From positions 1 to 64,000 of the forward strand of contig CAYPET010000002.1 of assembly GCA_964409905.1 (NCBI GenBank): DNA of 64,000 nucleotides, written 5' to 3'. A program made the position numbers and the translations under genes. Origin of the DNA: JAGNRR01 sp964409905 (lineage in GTDB: Bacteria > Bacteroidota > Bacteroidia > Chitinophagales > Chitinophagaceae). The notes under the pieces were generated by a model that was given only the letters and a program-made list of their open reading frames with translations, made no database searches and had not been told where the DNA came from. Positions 26,908 through 35,899 of the stretch are shown here, piece by piece (the first letter of the stretch is position 1; each line of letters begins with the position of its first letter).

Positions 26908-27492
26908 ATGGAGGAAAAAAAATATTTTGCCCATGAAACTGCCGTCATTGACGAACCTTGTCAAATTGGCGATGATACCAAGATTTGGCATTTTAGCCAT
27001 ATCATGCCCAATTGTAAAATTGGAAAAGGTTGTAATTTGGGTCAAAATGTAGTTATATCACCCGAAGTGGTCTTGGGGAACAATGTCAAAATTCAAAATA
27101 ACGTTTCGGTTTATACGGGCGTAACGTGTGATGATGATGTTTTTTTGGGGCCGAGTTGCGTATTTACCAATGTAATTAACCCCCGTAGCGGTGTGAATAG
27201 ACGCGGCCAGTACGAAAAAACCCATGTGGGCAAAGGTGCTTCAATAGGTGCAAATGCAACCATTGTATGCGGACATGATATTGGCCCCTATGCCTTTGTG
27301 GGTGCGGGTACTGTAGTGACAAAAACCGTTCCACCCTATGCATTGGTAGTCGGTAATCCTGCCAAGCAAATAGGCTGGATGAGTGAATACGGTCATCGAT
27401 TGCATTTTGATGCTCATGGTACTGCGTTTTGTGAAGAAAGCGGTGAGCAGTATAAGTTGATAGACGGAACCGTTAGCAAAGTTTCTAAATAG
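26908..27492 (+). CDS. WlbB/WbpD-like sugar N-acetyltransferase
   Basis: A 194-residue left-handed beta-helix (hexapeptide repeat) acetyltransferase. Regular I/V-G-x-x repeats run from about residue 20 to 150. The QNNVSVY, PSCVFTNVINPRS and NPAKQIGWMSEYG segments are typical of WbpD/WlbB, which acetylate the 3-amino group of UDP-GlcNAc3NA. The C-terminal CEESGEQYKL stretch also occurs in that group. The start lies seven bases after rfbA. FdtC-type dTDP-3-amino-sugar acetyltransferases are close relatives, so the substrate remains open. Confidence 0.82.
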   Translation: MEEKKYFAHETAVIDEPCQIGDDTKIWHFSHIMPNCKIGKGCNLGQNVVISPEVVLGNNVKIQNNVSVYTGVTCDDDVFLGPSCVFTNVINPRSGVNRRGQYEKTHVGKGASIGANATIVCGHDIGPYAFVGAGTVVTKTVPPYALVVGNPAKQIGWMSEYGHRLHFDAHGTAFCEESGEQYKLIDGTVSKVSK

Positions 27493-27520
27493 TACATTTG
27501 TGTTCCCGAATAAATAAGTT

Positions 27521-28501
27521 ATGAAAAAAGTTCTTGTCACAGGTGCAGATGGTTTTATTGGTTCTCACTTAGTAGAGGCATTGCTAGCAGCAGGGTATAG
27601 TGTTAGAGCATTGTCTGTATACAATTCGTTTAATTACTGGGGTTGGCTCGAAGATGTGCCAGTTAATGCTAATCTGGAAATTGTTAATGGCGATATCCGT
27701 GATCCTCATTACTGTAAGGAAATCACAAAAGACATTGATACTGTGTATCACCTAGCTGCCCTAATAGCCATCCCATACTCGTACGTTGCGCCAGACTCTT
27801 ATGTAGATGTGAATGTAAAAGGTACGCTGAATATTTGTCAAGCTGCAAAGGAAAATGGCTGCAAAAGAATACTCCATACGTCAACCTCGGAGGTCTATGG
27901 TACGGCACAGTATGTGCCTATAGACGAAAAACATCCAAAGCAACCTCAATCTCCCTATTCGGCATCAAAAATTGGTGCGGATGCCATGGCCATGAGCTTT
28001 TATAATGCATTTGACTTGCCGGTTACTACGGTAAGACCTTTTAACACCTTTGGGCCAAGGCAGTCAGCACGAGCCTTTATACCTACCATTATTACACAAA
28101 TAGCCAGTGGGATGAAAGAAATAAAGGTTGGAGACTTGAGCCCGACAAGAGATTTTAACTACGTAAAAGATACAGCTGCTGGCTTTATTGCTATTGCGAA
28201 TTGCGATACCCTTATAGGGGAAGAAGTTAACATTGCTTCAAATTTTGAAATATCTATGGGTGATACCCTCAATATGATTAAAGATATTATGCAATCTGAT
28301 GTCCAATTTGTGCGTGATGAAAGCCGTATTAGACCAGGTAAATCTGAGGTTTTTCGATTGTTTGGGGACAATACGAAAATCATCGAACATTGTGCATTCA
28401 AGATGCAATATGATTTGCGACAAGGATTAAGCGAAACAATCGATTGGTTCTTGAATGCCGAAAATCTTAAAAAATATAAGGCGGATATCTATAATGTATA
28501 A
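27521..28501 (+). CDS. LegB-like NAD-dependent sugar-nucleotide 4,6-dehydratase
   Basis: A 326-residue extended SDR. The N-terminus MKKVLVTGADGFIGSHLVEAL with the following SVYNSFNYWGWL is the hallmark of the LegB / legionaminic-type dehydratase family, which acts on GDP- or UDP-GlcNAc. The catalytic residues lie in TSTSEVYG and SPYSASKIGAD. Known family members usually sit in cassettes with NeuB-, NeuC-, NeuA- and NeuD-like genes. Here a CBS-nucleotidyltransferase (35900) and a NeuD-like gene (32240) are present, but no NeuB or NeuA. Confidence 0.82.
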   Translation: MKKVLVTGADGFIGSHLVEALLAAGYSVRALSVYNSFNYWGWLEDVPVNANLEIVNGDIRDPHYCKEITKDIDTVYHLAALIAIPYSYVAPDSYVDVNVKGTLNICQAAKENGCKRILHTSTSEVYGTAQYVPIDEKHPKQPQSPYSASKIGADAMAMSFYNAFDLPVTTVRPFNTFGPRQSARAFIPTIITQIASGMKEIKVGDLSPTRDFNYVKDTAAGFIAIANCDTLIGEEVNIASNFEISMGDTLNMIKDIMQSDVQFVRDESRIRPGKSEVFRLFGDNTKIIEHCAFKMQYDLRQGLSETIDWFLNAENLKKYKADIYNV

Positions 28502-28682
28502 GGCAGCATGGCTTTGTTGGGCGTAGTTGTGTTCATTTGGTTAGCTTCAAAATTTCCATATTTTACGCTTAGTCTTCAGTTTTCTTAAAAACACAACTGC
28601 AGTGGCAAGCGGAAAGGCTGGCTTGAATACTGCCTAAATAATCCTATAGCTAGCAATCTTTCACTAAATTTGTGCCTTTCAA

Positions 28683-29714
28683 ATGAACAATCAAAAGATA
28701 AAATTTGCGGTTATTGGCTGCGGTCATATTGGAAAGCGGCATGCCGAAATGATAAGCCGAAATGAAGAAGCTGAACTATTAGCCTTGGTAGATGTCAAGC
28801 CAAAAGAAGACTTGGGTATTGACCAATATCATCACGCCAGTTTTTTTAATAGCCTTGAGGCTTTTTTGTCTAGCGAAGTGGCTAAAGAAGTGGATGTAGT
28901 CAATATTGCTTCGCCAAATGGATTTCATTCTGACCAGGCCCTGCAATGTCTGGGCGCAGACAAACATGTTGTGATCGAAAAACCGATGGCACTAGATAAG
29001 AATAACGCCGAAAAAGTGATTTTTAGTGCTTTGCAAAAACACAAACAGGTTTTTTGTGTAATGCAAAATCGTTACAGCCCACCAAGCGCCTGGATGAAGG
29101 AATTGGTAGTGAGCGGTAAATTGGGAAAAATTTTCATGGTGCAACTTAATTGTTACTGGAACCGTGATGATCGTTATTATAAAGCCGATAGCTGGCATGG
29201 GGATGCTAAGTTAGACGGGGGCACATTATTTACCCAGTTCTCACACTTCATTGATATCCTATACTGGCTCTTTGGTGATATTAGTAATATTCGATCGAAG
29301 ATGAATAACTTCAATCATGAAAATCTTACTCAGCTAAAAGAAGACTCGGGCCTTGTGCAGTTTGATTTTCTTAATGGCGGTATTGGGTGCATTAATTTTT
29401 CTACTTCGGTTTGGGATAGAAATCTTGAAAGTTCCCTAACAGTCATTGCCGAAAACGGCAGTGTGAAAATTGGCGGCCAATACATGGACAAGGTTGAAGT
29501 ATGCCATGTAAAAGATTATGAAATGCCAACTCTGGCACCCACAAACCCCGGCAATGACTATGGTGCATATAAAGGCAGTGCGGCCAATCATCATTATGTA
29601 ATTGATAATGTGGTGGATGTGCTTAAAGGTCGGGCTCCTATTACCGTAAACGCTTTAGAAGGTTTAAAGGTGGTTGAAATGATTGAACGAATGTATAGTT
29701 CGCATCATGAATGA
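28683..29714 (+). CDS. WlbA/WbpB-like UDP-N-acetylglucosaminuronate 3-dehydrogenase
   Basis: A 343-residue Gfo/Idh/MocA oxidoreductase. The Rossmann motif is VIGCGHIGKRHAE, the catalytic-region motif EKPMA, followed by LNCYWNRDDRYY and DGGTLFTQFSHFIDILYWLF. These agree well with WlbA/WbpB, which oxidises C3 of UDP-GlcNAcA on the way to UDP-ManNAc(3NAc)A. A TAAATTTG box (28665-28672) lies 10 bases upstream of the ATG, so a promoter may start here. A close paralogue lies at 4505-5503. The 3' end overlaps the flippase start by eight bases. Confidence 0.87.
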   Translation: MNNQKIKFAVIGCGHIGKRHAEMISRNEEAELLALVDVKPKEDLGIDQYHHASFFNSLEAFLSSEVAKEVDVVNIASPNGFHSDQALQCLGADKHVVIEKPMALDKNNAEKVIFSALQKHKQVFCVMQNRYSPPSAWMKELVVSGKLGKIFMVQLNCYWNRDDRYYKADSWHGDAKLDGGTLFTQFSHFIDILYWLFGDISNIRSKMNNFNHENLTQLKEDSGLVQFDFLNGGIGCINFSTSVWDRNLESSLTVIAENGSVKIGGQYMDKVEVCHVKDYEMPTLAPTNPGNDYGAYKGSAANHHYVIDNVVDVLKGRAPITVNALEGLKVVEMIERMYSSHHE

Positions 29715-31167
29715 GGAGGGAAACCACAGTTTAAATAAACAAGCACTGACAGGTGCAGTATGGACCTATGTGCAACAGTTTGGCACAGTCGGTATACAGT
29801 TAATTGTGACCATAATTTTAGCACGATTACTAGGGCCCAAAGAGTTTGGGCTTATTGGCATGCTAGGTATTTTTATTCAAATAGCTGCCATATTGGTGCA
29901 AAGCGGACTAACATCTTCCATCATCAGATCAAAACAGATTGATGACGATGACCTCTCTACTGTGTTTTTTTTTAATTTGGTATTGAGCCTTATCCTCTAT
30001 GGCGTTATTTACCTCGGTGCTCCTTTGGTCGCTATTTTTTACAAACAAGCAATACTGACGCAGTTACTACGTGTGTTGAGTATCACCATTGTCATTAACG
30101 CTTTCAGCGTAGTACAAATTTCTATTCTCACTAAAGAACTGCAATTTAAAAGGCAAACATTCATCGCTTTTGCCGCTTTAATCATCAGTGCTGTTATTGC
30201 CATTTTACTTGCGTATAAAGGTTTTGGAGTTTGGAGTTTGATATGGAATACGATTTCAAATGCCACTATATCCGGAATCCTTTTCTGGGGTTTTTCTAAA
30301 TGGAAACCAAAATGGATATTTAGCCAAAGCGCATTTAAACGACACTTTAATTTTGGCTATAAACTTTCGCTATCTGGCTTACTCAATGTTTTGTTTGAAA
30401 ATTTATACATCGTAACGATTGGAAAAATATTTCCACCCGCTTCATTGGGTTACTATACACAGGCCAATACGCTGCGGAACATACCACTGAACACTATTTC
30501 GAGTGCATTAAATAAAGTCACTTTTCCATATTTCTCCAAACTCAACGATGATGTTGAATTAAAAAAACGCCTCCGACAAGTGATAAATTTTTCTTTATTT
30601 ATCACAGCACCGCTTTTAGTACTAATTGCTATTATGTCAAACGAGGTCATAGGTGTGTTGTTCTCAGCAAAATGGTTGCCTGCAGCGCCCTATCTTTCTT
30701 TATTGTGTTTGGCCGGTCTGTTTTATCCTGTGCATGCCTTTAACCTCAATATTCTATTGGTAAAAGGAAAAAGCAAAGAGTTTTTGGTTTTAGAAATAAT
30801 TAAAAAAGTGCTCATCGTTATTTCAATCATATTGACATACAGATTCGGTATTGTTGCGCTGATTATTGGGCAAATCATACTCATGTTTTTGGCTACACCG
30901 ATTAATGGTTATTATCTAAACGATTTGATTCAATACAACATGAAAGAGCAATTTGCAGATTTGCTATTTTTTACAACCATAGCCACTGTGATTGGGGCAT
31001 TACTGTATGCTATTAAAATCAATTTCATGAATACATGGAATGTGTATTTTGTCATTATTGTTATCTCAGCGCTATATCTTGGATTATATTTACTCTTCAG
31101 TAAAATACTGCGCCCCACAGTTTTTACCTTTAGTAAAAATATTTTGGTAAACATTAAACAGAAATAA
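29707..31167 (+). CDS. Wzx-type lipid-linked oligosaccharide flippase
   Basis: A 486-residue MOP/MATE-like polysaccharide transporter with about 12-14 hydrophobic helices and the N-terminal GAVWTYVQQFGTVGIQLIVT and ILARLLGPKEFGLIGM segments typical of O-antigen and lipopolysaccharide flippases (the latter resembles the WzxC/teichuronic subgroup). It would move undecaprenyl-linked repeat units across the inner membrane. ATG 29707 within the end of the wlbA-like gene is the likely start (the frame opens at 29683). Confidence 0.9.
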   Translation: MNEEGNHSLNKQALTGAVWTYVQQFGTVGIQLIVTIILARLLGPKEFGLIGMLGIFIQIAAILVQSGLTSSIIRSKQIDDDDLSTVFFFNLVLSLILYGVIYLGAPLVAIFYKQAILTQLLRVLSITIVINAFSVVQISILTKELQFKRQTFIAFAALIISAVIAILLAYKGFGVWSLIWNTISNATISGILFWGFSKWKPKWIFSQSAFKRHFNFGYKLSLSGLLNVLFENLYIVTIGKIFPPASLGYYTQANTLRNIPLNTISSALNKVTFPYFSKLNDDVELKKRLRQVINFSLFITAPLLVLIAIMSNEVIGVLFSAKWLPAAPYLSLLCLAGLFYPVHAFNLNILLVKGKSKEFLVLEIIKKVLIVISIILTYRFGIVALIIGQIILMFLATPINGYYLNDLIQYNMKEQFADLLFFTTIATVIGALLYAIKINFMNTWNVYFVIIVISALYLGLYLLFSKILRPTVFTFSKNILVNIKQK

Positions 31168-31169
31168 TC

Positions 31170-32246
31170 TTGATAAACGTCACAAAAACTTTTTTACCTC
31201 CAATTGACGAGTACAAAGCCATATTGCAACGGGCATGGGATAATGCTTGGCTCACAAATAGAGGCCAATTAATTCTTGAGCTGGAAGCAAAGTTGAAGGC
31301 ACATTTGGGTGTAAGGAATATGACTATTACTACCAATGGCACGCTGCCCATACAAATTGCCATCAAAGCCTTGGGCCTCAACGGCGAAATTATTACCACA
31401 CCATTCTCCTATGTGGCTACCACCAGCAGTATTGTTTGGGAGGGCTGCACGCCTGTCTTTGTTGATATCCACCCCGAGTACCTTACCATTGATGAAACCA
31501 AAATTGCCGCGGCCATCACACCAAAGACAACAGCCATTTTAGCAACACATGTTTTTGGTAATCCTTGTGATGTTGAGGCCATTGAGGTTATAGCTAAAAA
31601 GTATAACCTAAAGGTCATTTATGACGCAGCTCATTGTTTTGGTGTAAATTATCTGGGGAAAAGCATATTTAACTATGGTGATGTGAGTACCTGCAGTTTT
31701 CATGCCACTAAGATATTCCATACCGGAGAGGGCGGGTGCTGGGTGACCAATGACGATGCTTTGCAGGAGACCTTATTTTATCATCACAACTTTGGTCATA
31801 ACGGCCCTGAGGATTTTTTTGGGGTTGGCACCAATGCTAAGATGAGTGAATTACAAGCGGCCATGGGATTAGCTGTTTACAATTACATGGAGCTTATTGT
31901 TCAGCAACGGAAGCAAGCTGTTCATTGGTATGAGCAGTATTTAAATCATCAACCTTTGCAGCGATTGAAAATTAGAGAAGGAGCTGAATGGAACTATCAT
32001 TATTATCCAGTAATTTTTGAAGATGAGACGCAATTATTATCCGTTAAGGAAATGCTGAACGAAAAGCAAATCTTCCCCCGACGCTATTTTTATCCCAGCT
32101 TGAATAAGTTGAACTATGTCAACGCCCAGCCTTGTCCTGTATCAGAAAGCATTAGCAATCGAGTGATGTGCCTTCCGCTTAGTACTGGTATGGAGGAAGA
32201 AACAATCCAGCAAATAACCACCATAATAAAAAATGCCCTATGCTGA
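31170..32246 (+). CDS. VioA-like DegT/DnrJ/EryC1 sugar aminotransferase
   Basis: A 358-residue PLP enzyme. Lys181 in SFHATKIFHTGEGG is the Schiff-base lysine. TTNGTLP and DAAHCFGV are cofactor-pocket motifs. The opening FLPPIDEYKAIL and the WLTN segment resemble VioA of the dTDP-viosamine (4-amino-4,6-dideoxyglucose) route more than WbpE/WlbC. With rfbA, rfbB and the following acetyltransferase it would give dTDP-Qui4N. The start is TTG (31170), directly after the flippase stop; no ATG is available before residue 51. Confidence 0.82.
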   Translation: MINVTKTFLPPIDEYKAILQRAWDNAWLTNRGQLILELEAKLKAHLGVRNMTITTNGTLPIQIAIKALGLNGEIITTPFSYVATTSSIVWEGCTPVFVDIHPEYLTIDETKIAAAITPKTTAILATHVFGNPCDVEAIEVIAKKYNLKVIYDAAHCFGVNYLGKSIFNYGDVSTCSFHATKIFHTGEGGCWVTNDDALQETLFYHHNFGHNGPEDFFGVGTNAKMSELQAAMGLAVYNYMELIVQQRKQAVHWYEQYLNHQPLQRLKIREGAEWNYHYYPVIFEDETQLLSVKEMLNEKQIFPRRYFYPSLNKLNYVNAQPCPVSESISNRVMCLPLSTGMEEETIQQITTIIKNALC

Positions 32247-32887
32247 TAATTGGAGCCAAAGGTTTTGCCAAAGAAGTATTAGAAGTATTGCACCAGCAGC
32301 AGTACCCATCGGAGATGTTATTTTTTGATAATGTCACAACTGATTTGCCCGAGACATTGTTTGGTCAATTTAATATTTTACGATCAACAGCAGCTGCTGC
32401 AGCACATTTCCAAAACAAGGATACCGCCTTTTGCCTCGGCATGGGTAATCCAGCCTTGAGGCAAAAAATGGTTACCCAATTTGAACAATTGGGCGGGCAA
32501 TTGCAATCCACTATTAGCCCCTTTGCTCATATCGGTCATTTTGAAAATCAGATAGCGCCGGGAGCCAACATTATGACGGCAGTAGTCATTACAAATAGCG
32601 TCACAATCGGGAAAGGTGTTTTACTAAATATCACTGCCACCGTGGGCCACGACTGCATTATTGGCAACTTTGTGGAAGTTTGTCCGGCCGTGAACATATC
32701 GGGCAATGTGACAATTGGCGATTATAGCTTTGTGGGTACCAACGCAACCATTTTACCTGGAGTATCTATCGGTAAAAATTGTGTGGTAGGAGCAGGAGCA
32801 GTTGTTACAAAAGATATTCCTGACAATACGCTTGCGCTGGGTTCGCCGGCAAAGCCCATAAAGGAACTACCTCCTCTGGTATTTTAA
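32240..32887 (+). CDS. VioB/NeuD/PglD-like sugar O/N-acetyltransferase
   Basis: A 215-residue acetyltransferase. The N-terminal Rossmann-like part (MLIIGAKGFAKEVLEVL) binds the nucleotide sugar, and the C-terminal left-handed beta-helix (GHFENQIAPGANIM onward, VGHDCIIGNFVEVCPAVNISG with the catalytic-type His) binds acetyl-CoA. PglD, NeuD and VioB share this plan. It overlaps the aminotransferase by seven bases, so transamination then acetylation of the same 4-amino sugar is the natural reading: dTDP-Qui4NAc if the dTDP route is used. Confidence 0.85.
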   Translation: MLIIGAKGFAKEVLEVLHQQQYPSEMLFFDNVTTDLPETLFGQFNILRSTAAAAAHFQNKDTAFCLGMGNPALRQKMVTQFEQLGGQLQSTISPFAHIGHFENQIAPGANIMTAVVITNSVTIGKGVLLNITATVGHDCIIGNFVEVCPAVNISGNVTIGDYSFVGTNATILPGVSIGKNCVVGAGAVVTKDIPDNTLALGSPAKPIKELPPLVF

Positions 32888-32975
32888 TTTATAAATCAGC
32901 CTTTCATCGAGCCGAAGTGTCCAAACTAAAATATTTTGGGCTTAATATTACAACGTATACAATCGGACCATCATC

Positions 32976-33854
32976 ATGCAAGCTGCCGGAATACCACAAC
33001 GGAAAAAAATATCGATTGTCATGATTACATACAATCATGAAGGCTACATCACACAAGCAATACGCAGTGTGCTCGACCAACAATGTAATTACGAAATACA
33101 GTTTGTTATCAGCAATGACTGCTCAACAGATAATACCGATGGTGCCATAAGAAAAATCATCCAGGGGGACGCTCGCGCCGAATGCATCACCTACATTCAT
33201 CATGAAAAGAATGTGGGCATGATGGCCAATTTTCTTTCAGCACTCAAACTGTGTACCGGAGATTATATTGCCATATTGGATGGCGATGATTATTGGACGG
33301 ACAAACTTAAACTACAAAAACAAGCTGACCATTTAAATAATCACTCGGGTTGTGCATTAGTTTTTACAGATTTTCATCATATTGTTCATCAAGGAAATGA
33401 GGATAAACCGGTAGTAAAGCAGCACATACTCCAAGGTCGAAATATCCCGGACAAGTCGGGCTGGCAAGATATTCTTATCGGAAATTATATACCTACTTGT
33501 ACTTGTATGATACGTAATTGGCTTAATGGAGTTGCCCTAGACGAGCAATTTTTATCATTATCCATGGGTGATTGGCCGCTATGGATACTAACGGGTAAGC
33601 AAGGGTATTTTAAATTTTTACCCATTGATACCGCAGCTTACAGAGTGCATAATACGGGCAACTATTCGGGCATTGGCAGCCTGAAAAGTATGCAACATCA
33701 AATTGAAACACTGAGCAAACTGCGCGATAGTGCTTATTTTGATAGTGTTGAAAAAAATTATTTGAATAAAAAGATTCAGCAACAGAAAAGAAAGCACACG
33801 CTGTATAGTTTATACTGGAGGTTGAAAAAAATATTTCAGCTTAGGTCAGCATAG
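32976..33854 (+). CDS. Family 2 glycosyltransferase
   Basis: A 292-residue GT-A enzyme. The N-terminus ISIVMITYNHEGYITQAIRS with QFVISNDCSTDNT is the nucleotide-sugar binding fold, and LDGDDYW holds the DxD-type metal motif. A basic C-terminus (KKIQQQKRKH) may bind the membrane. It likely adds one sugar of the repeat unit. It overlaps the convergent SDR gene by 14 bases. Confidence 0.88.
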   Translation: MQAAGIPQRKKISIVMITYNHEGYITQAIRSVLDQQCNYEIQFVISNDCSTDNTDGAIRKIIQGDARAECITYIHHEKNVGMMANFLSALKLCTGDYIAILDGDDYWTDKLKLQKQADHLNNHSGCALVFTDFHHIVHQGNEDKPVVKQHILQGRNIPDKSGWQDILIGNYIPTCTCMIRNWLNGVALDEQFLSLSMGDWPLWILTGKQGYFKFLPIDTAAYRVHNTGNYSGIGSLKSMQHQIETLSKLRDSAYFDSVEKNYLNKKIQQQKRKHTLYSLYWRLKKIFQLRSA

Positions 33855-34683
33855 ACTGAATGGCAGTTTCCAAATCGATGCGAGGTTGCCACATCAACGA
33901 AGCTTTGATTTTAGTGATATCAGCAAGAGTGGCCATAATCTCGTTGGGCCTGTCGGAACCATGATATGTAACTGTAATATCTGTAGGCAGATGCTTTTTT
34001 ACCATGTCGACTATTTCGGCTACAGAATAATTGACACCACTGCCTACATTAAAAACAGTATACTTTTCTGTGGGGGTGGCAGTCAAACAGCGATAAATGG
34101 CATCCGTTACGTCTAATACATGCACATAATCCCGCCTTGGTGCTGCATCAAAAAGATCTATGCTGCCGGAATGGGCATGTTGAATAATTTTCGGTATCAG
34201 AAATAACTCATTTTGCCCAGGGCCGTAAATGTTGAACAACCGTAATACAAAAGTTTCAACATCAAAAAAACGACTGAAATAATCGCATTGTTGCTCAGCC
34301 GCTATTTTGCTGGCAGCATAGGGGTTAGGCGCAGATAATTGATGCGATTCTGGAGTCGGCAATTGAGTAGGGTTGCCATATACATACGAACTCATAAAAA
34401 TGAAGCGAGCTTTATGCTGCCGGGCAATTTCCAACATGTTCGTGGTACCTTGTACATTCGTTTCGAAAAATGCCAGCGGATGCAGATAGGATTCGGGCAC
34501 GAAAGATTTGGCAGCCAAATGAATAATAGCATCCAGTTTGGGGATTTTTTGTAAGCCCTCAAAATCTAAAATATCAAAACCTGCATCGCGTGTAATGGGT
34601 ACTACCTCAACACCTTGTTCGCACAAATAGTCTACCAAAAATTGTCCAATGAAACCCTTAGCTCCAGTAACGCCTACTATCAT
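33841..34683 (-). CDS. NAD-dependent epimerase/dehydratase (extended SDR)
   Basis: A 280-residue SDR with VGVTGAKGFIGQFL at the N-terminus, MSSYVYG and the Tyr-x-x-x-Lys pair in NPYAASKIAAEQ. The RRDYVHVLDVTDAIYR and NVGSG segments are typical of nucleotide-sugar epimerases, reductases and dehydratases. The substrate cannot be set. The start ATG 34683 overlaps the stop of the preceding minus-strand gene (ATGA), which fixes it against the longer frame from 34725. It forms a two-gene minus-strand island with the glycosyltransferase upstream. Confidence 0.85.
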   Translation of the reverse strand: MIVGVTGAKGFIGQFLVDYLCEQGVEVVPITRDAGFDILDFEGLQKIPKLDAIIHLAAKSFVPESYLHPLAFFETNVQGTTNMLEIARQHKARFIFMSSYVYGNPTQLPTPESHQLSAPNPYAASKIAAEQQCDYFSRFFDVETFVLRLFNIYGPGQNELFLIPKIIQHAHSGSIDLFDAAPRRDYVHVLDVTDAIYRCLTATPTEKYTVFNVGSGVNYSVAEIVDMVKKHLPTDITVTYHGSDRPNEIMATLADITKIKASLMWQPRIDLETAIQSMLT

Positions 34684-35834
34684 ACTTTCAGCAAAAGTGA
34701 CCATTTTTTTATTAAAATAGACCAATTGACTATTCGTGATATGCGCTCAGCATTATCCTGCACTTTTTCTTTTTCTGATTCAAAATTGGTGAGGATGCGG
34801 CGCATATATTCACTTATATCGGCCAAGGTAATGCTGTAAGCACTGATATCATATTCTTCAATAAAAGAATAAGGTAGCCATTCACCATTTAGTATGATGT
34901 TACGGGTAGATATGTATTCTAACATGGAGGCAGAAAACATATCGGTGAGCTGCATATTGATAAACACGTCACTCAAATTTCGTAACTCCATCGTTTCTTT
35001 TGCCGTTACATATTGATCAATAATTTGATAGGCAAAACCAAGTTCGTTTAGTTTATCTGAAAGCGTCTTTACATAGTCCGGGTCCTTTGGGTAAGTCAGC
35101 GGCAGAAATAGAAAGAGACTATTTCTTTCTGATGCATTGAGCTTGTATAGCTCTTCGAATATGGCAATATGTTGATGTTCAAAACGGTTATTATACCCAA
35201 TGCTAACCACAATTTTTCCCGCATGCTCAGCATTCAACCATTTTGTTTTACAGGCTTCTTTACTCAGCGCCTTGCCGGAAGTTAGATATTTGTAAAGTTT
35301 GGCATTGCCAAAATTTACAAAATCAATTTTATTTTTTACGAAGGGATATTGCGATATGGCAAAATCCATTGAGTCTTTGGTTCCGGTAATGAGTTGATCA
35401 CTACGCCGATATAAATATTGATATAGTCGATGTCTGTTTGGAATCGCCTCGAACAAATCAGAGCCCCATAATACACAAACTACAGCGCGCGATTTTAACT
35501 TGAGCACATCTACCCACAAAGCATAAAGTGGACTGATGTAATGAAAAACCGTGCTGGCGTATCGCTTGCGACTAAATAAAAAATAAAAAAAACCCAGCAA
35601 ATAAAACAAAGGTGCTCGGATGAGCCGTACCTGTTGAATCCAATAGAAGATTCGGGTATTTAATGTTTCATGTAAGAGGACGAACCGATTGTTTTCAAAG
35701 GTGTATTTTTTAAAACTGGTGGGGTCAAAAAGCTCAATGGTGATAGCCGTTTGGTCTTCATGCAAAGCCTGTGCAAACTCCTTGATGTATGGAGATTCTT
35801 TAGTATTGACACCAATAATAAGCACGCGCTTCAT
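34680..35834 (-). CDS. Glycosyltransferase, possibly WecF/GT56-like
   Basis: A 384-residue GT-B-type protein. Several short segments line up with WecF (TDP-Fuc4NAc:lipid II transferase, GT56): VLWGSDLFE with its WGADLYE, the repeated basic YRRSDQLITGTKDSMDF region, LPLTYPKDPDYV with its YPPNNEAYI, and EYIS. WecF transfers a 4-acetamido-4,6-dideoxy sugar from a dTDP donor, which fits the VioA/VioB-like genes nearby, but the similarity is judged by eye. It shares an ATGA overlap with the SDR gene that follows. Confidence 0.7.
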   Translation of the reverse strand: MKRVLIIGVNTKESPYIKEFAQALHEDQTAITIELFDPTSFKKYTFENNRFVLLHETLNTRIFYWIQQVRLIRAPLFYLLGFFYFLFSRKRYASTVFHYISPLYALWVDVLKLKSRAVVCVLWGSDLFEAIPNRHRLYQYLYRRSDQLITGTKDSMDFAISQYPFVKNKIDFVNFGNAKLYKYLTSGKALSKEACKTKWLNAEHAGKIVVSIGYNNRFEHQHIAIFEELYKLNASERNSLFLFLPLTYPKDPDYVKTLSDKLNELGFAYQIIDQYVTAKETMELRNLSDVFINMQLTDMFSASMLEYISTRNIILNGEWLPYSFIEEYDISAYSITLADISEYMRRILTNFESEKEKVQDNAERISRIVNWSILIKKWSLLLKV

Positions 35835-35899
35835 AGAAAAGCGAATAAAGTAAATTTTTACCTCAAATCAACCTTAATTGCTATATTTTTACGTCGATT

